The translations under genes were made by a program, and so were the position numbers. The notes beneath the pieces are model-generated. The model saw only the letters and a list, made by a program, of their open reading frames with translations, had not been told where the DNA came from and ran no database searches. Source: Terriglobia bacterium (GTDB taxonomy: Bacteria; Acidobacteriota; Terriglobia; Bryobacterales; Bryobacteraceae). From it: a stretch of 52,098 nucleotides of DNA. Each line of letters opens with the position of its first letter. Positions within the stretch are counted from its first letter, which is position 1. The stretch spans positions 1 to 52,098 of the forward strand of contig JAIQFL010000047.1 of assembly GCA_020073365.1 (NCBI GenBank). The letters are read 5' to 3'. Of the stretch, positions 50,491-52,098 are shown piece after piece.

Positions 50491-51414
50491 ATGAACGACT
50501 TAGTTGTTGCAGACACGGGGGCGGAATGGGGTCGGCTCAAGGCGCTCGTGCTGGACAGCGTCTCCTCCCCGATTACCCGGCGAGTGTACAATCTCGGCCT
50601 GGACGAATTCATTGCCTGGTACGCCCAGGAGCCCCGCCCCGGCTTCACGAAGGCCGCGGTGAACGCCTGGCGCATCACTCTTGAAACCCGCGGTCTGGGG
50701 TCGATCTCGATCAACGTCCGGATCACCGCCGTCAGGAAGCTCGCGGTCGAGGCGGCAGACAACGGGCTGCTGGCGCCTGAACTGGCCGCCGGCATCACGC
50801 GCGTCAAGGGCGTCGCGTCCAAAGGCGTGCGGGTTGGCAACTGGCTATCCCTTCAGCAGGCCCAGAAGCTTCTGAACACGCCGGACGTAACCTCCAAGAA
50901 GGGACTGCGCGATCGAGCGATGCTTGCCACTCTCCTGGGCTGTGGGCTTCGCCGGTCCGAGGTCGCGGCGCTCACGGTCAAACACACGCAGCAACGGGAC
51001 AACCGGTGGTGCATCGTGGACCTCGTCGGGAAGCACGGGCGGGTACGCACGATACCGATGCCGACTTGGGTCAAGGTCGCCATCGATGCGTGGACGTTCG
51101 CTGCCGGAATCGTGGAAGGTCATATCCTACGGCCCGTCGACCGCGGCGGTCAGGTCCGGGGTGAACGGCTGTCCGAAAAGGTAGTCTGGCAACTTCTACA
51201 GCAGTACGCCGCGGCGGCGGGCGTACCTGGCATCGCACCCCATGACCTGAGGCGGACATGTGCGAAGTTGTGCCGATCGGCCGGCGGCGAGCTGGAACAG
51301 ATTCAGATGCTACTGGGCCATGCATCGGTTCAAACGACCGAGCGCTACCTTGGCACCAAACAGGATCTGGTGCATGCGCCGAACGACGGGATCAAATTGA
51401 GGATCGCGATTTAG
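50491..51414 (+). CDS. int: tyrosine-type integrase
   Basis: A 307-aa phage/XerC-like integrase. Core-binding domain at about 15-105; catalytic domain with R154 (GCGLRRSEVAAL), K181 (LVGKHGRVRTIP), H251/R254 (PHDLRRTCAKLC), H277 (LLGHASVQT) and Y286 (TERYLGTK). It is intact. It lies at the right end of the island that begins at tRNA-Arg (34365), but no copy of the tRNA 3' end was found nearby, so its own attachment site is not identified. Confidence 0.9.
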   Translation: MNDLVVADTGAEWGRLKALVLDSVSSPITRRVYNLGLDEFIAWYAQEPRPGFTKAAVNAWRITLETRGLGSISINVRITAVRKLAVEAADNGLLAPELAAGITRVKGVASKGVRVGNWLSLQQAQKLLNTPDVTSKKGLRDRAMLATLLGCGLRRSEVAALTVKHTQQRDNRWCIVDLVGKHGRVRTIPMPTWVKVAIDAWTFAAGIVEGHILRPVDRGGQVRGERLSEKVVWQLLQQYAAAAGVPGIAPHDLRRTCAKLCRSAGGELEQIQMLLGHASVQTTERYLGTKQDLVHAPNDGIKLRIAI

Positions 51415-52098
51415 GGAACCGTCAATCCTCAGAAGTCTGTCTTTCAGGCATGTGGGAGGTCCTGTTTGAAACACGCGACTTACGCACTTGAGATCTGGAA
51501 CCCATTTGGACGCCACGAGAGTCCAACCTGGACGGAGTTGGCGCCGCCAAGACCCCAGTTGGACCCCGATTCGCTTGCCACACTCCGGTCACGATCTTCG
51601 TGGCAACTGACATCCTACCTTCGGTGTCCTTTCGGTAAGGCTGCGTACGAGCCGAAGATCCGTGAGGTTTCGGCGAGGTTCGGAAACATCAAGATGCTGG
51701 CGCCGTTTCAACACATCCGCCAGATTCTCCCTGGCGTGCTGCCGCGCGCTGAAGTACCACGCGACCTGTCGGGCCCGCCGCGGGTGGAAACGGGGGCCGC
51801 TGTTGAAAAAGCCGGTGCGCTGATCAACCGTTTCCCCAAATCAGCACGAAAAAGAAAGTGTGCCGCTTCGCACGATCGGAGTGAGGTCCGCTCCCGGTCG
51901 CGACCCGAGCTCACTTGAGGCGCACAATATCTTGTATAACAGAATACATGCTTCGGCGCTCGCCAGAAGTGACCCGCCTGTGCTTTCTAAGAATGACCCA
52001 TCGGGCCGTTCTAGCCTTTTGCGAGTGGCCCATATCCAGGGCTAAAGATCTATCCGGGGAGGCACGCGGCGAGAAAGCGGGTGATGTTCAGTTGTTGC
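51415..52098. other. right end of window, no gene recognised
   Basis: An open frame at 51466-51918 shows no known motif and is probably not a gene. Near the end, words of the gtgaccc/gaatgaccc/gtggccc type are repeated (51969-52032), a bit like the repeated ends of IS21 elements; this is only a hint. Confidence 0.4.

Noticed and set aside
51466..51918. 150-aa frame after the integrase
   Set aside because: No motif, odd composition and no ribosome site; probably a chance open frame.
51969..52032. Possible left end of an IS21-type element at the right edge of the window
   Set aside because: Only loose gaccc/ggccc repeats are seen and no istA coding sequence is within the window.

Overview
The window looks like chromosomal DNA of a high-GC diderm bacterium, most likely an acidobacterium of the Solibacter/Bryobacter type (inference). 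The clues are GC-rich codon use, a full LpxD (so an outer membrane with lipid A), an ispH-shc-hpnH-hpnA-hpnG-hpnC-hpnD hopanoid cluster, several secreted enzymes with Sec signals, and many small dispersed palindromes.

Region 1 (1-12.5 kb) is ordinary accessory chromosome. It holds the 5' part of an RHS/YD-repeat protein, a PhoB-PhoR-second regulator signalling set, a secreted alpha/beta hydrolase, a GbsR/MarR regulator with an NAD(P)-binding partner, a LytTR response regulator divergent from an inositol-3-phosphate synthase, an NAD-dependent epimerase, a VapBC toxin-antitoxin pair and an Ogt DNA-repair protein.

Region 2 (12.6-25.2 kb) is a tightly packed, mostly translationally coupled hopanoid operon: ispH, shc, hpnH, hpnA, hpnG, two medium-chain dehydrogenases, hpnC and hpnD. 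IspH feeds isoprenoid precursors, HpnD/HpnC act towards squalene, Shc cyclises it, HpnH adds the adenosyl side chain and HpnG removes adenine. The two dehydrogenases have no assigned role. No hpnE is seen. Directly after hpnD lies a Phd/PIN toxin-antitoxin pair, followed by a degraded second copy of the hpnD 3' end, then lpxD and a P-loop protein. A GGDEF response regulator and a broken MFS transporter follow.

Region 3 (28.6-34.4 kb) is nested mobile DNA. An IS66-type element (28622-34328, imperfect 23-bp ends) carries an intact recombinase-in-trio (RIT) element inserted into its tnpB gene. The tnpC of the IS66 is a remnant fused behind a DruA-like (DUF4338) fragment. A tRNA-Arg(CCG) sits directly beside it.

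Region 4 (34.4-51.4 kb) resembles a genomic island or prophage remnant. It contains two ParB-domain/DNA-methyltransferase fusions, a terminase-small-subunit-like protein, small phage-like proteins, a string of short genes sharing an N-terminal basic 'RLxRLE' motif, a DUF3489 gene split by a serine-recombinase module, secreted cargo (a methyltransferase-like protein, a thioredoxin-like protein and a polysaccharide deacetylase) and a tyrosine integrase at the far end.

The most unusual theme is short palindromic repeats lying inside reading frames without breaking them: in hpnG, in the tail of hpnA and in the MFS transporter. Related copies lie between genes. All identifications come from reading translations and motifs; no database search was possible.
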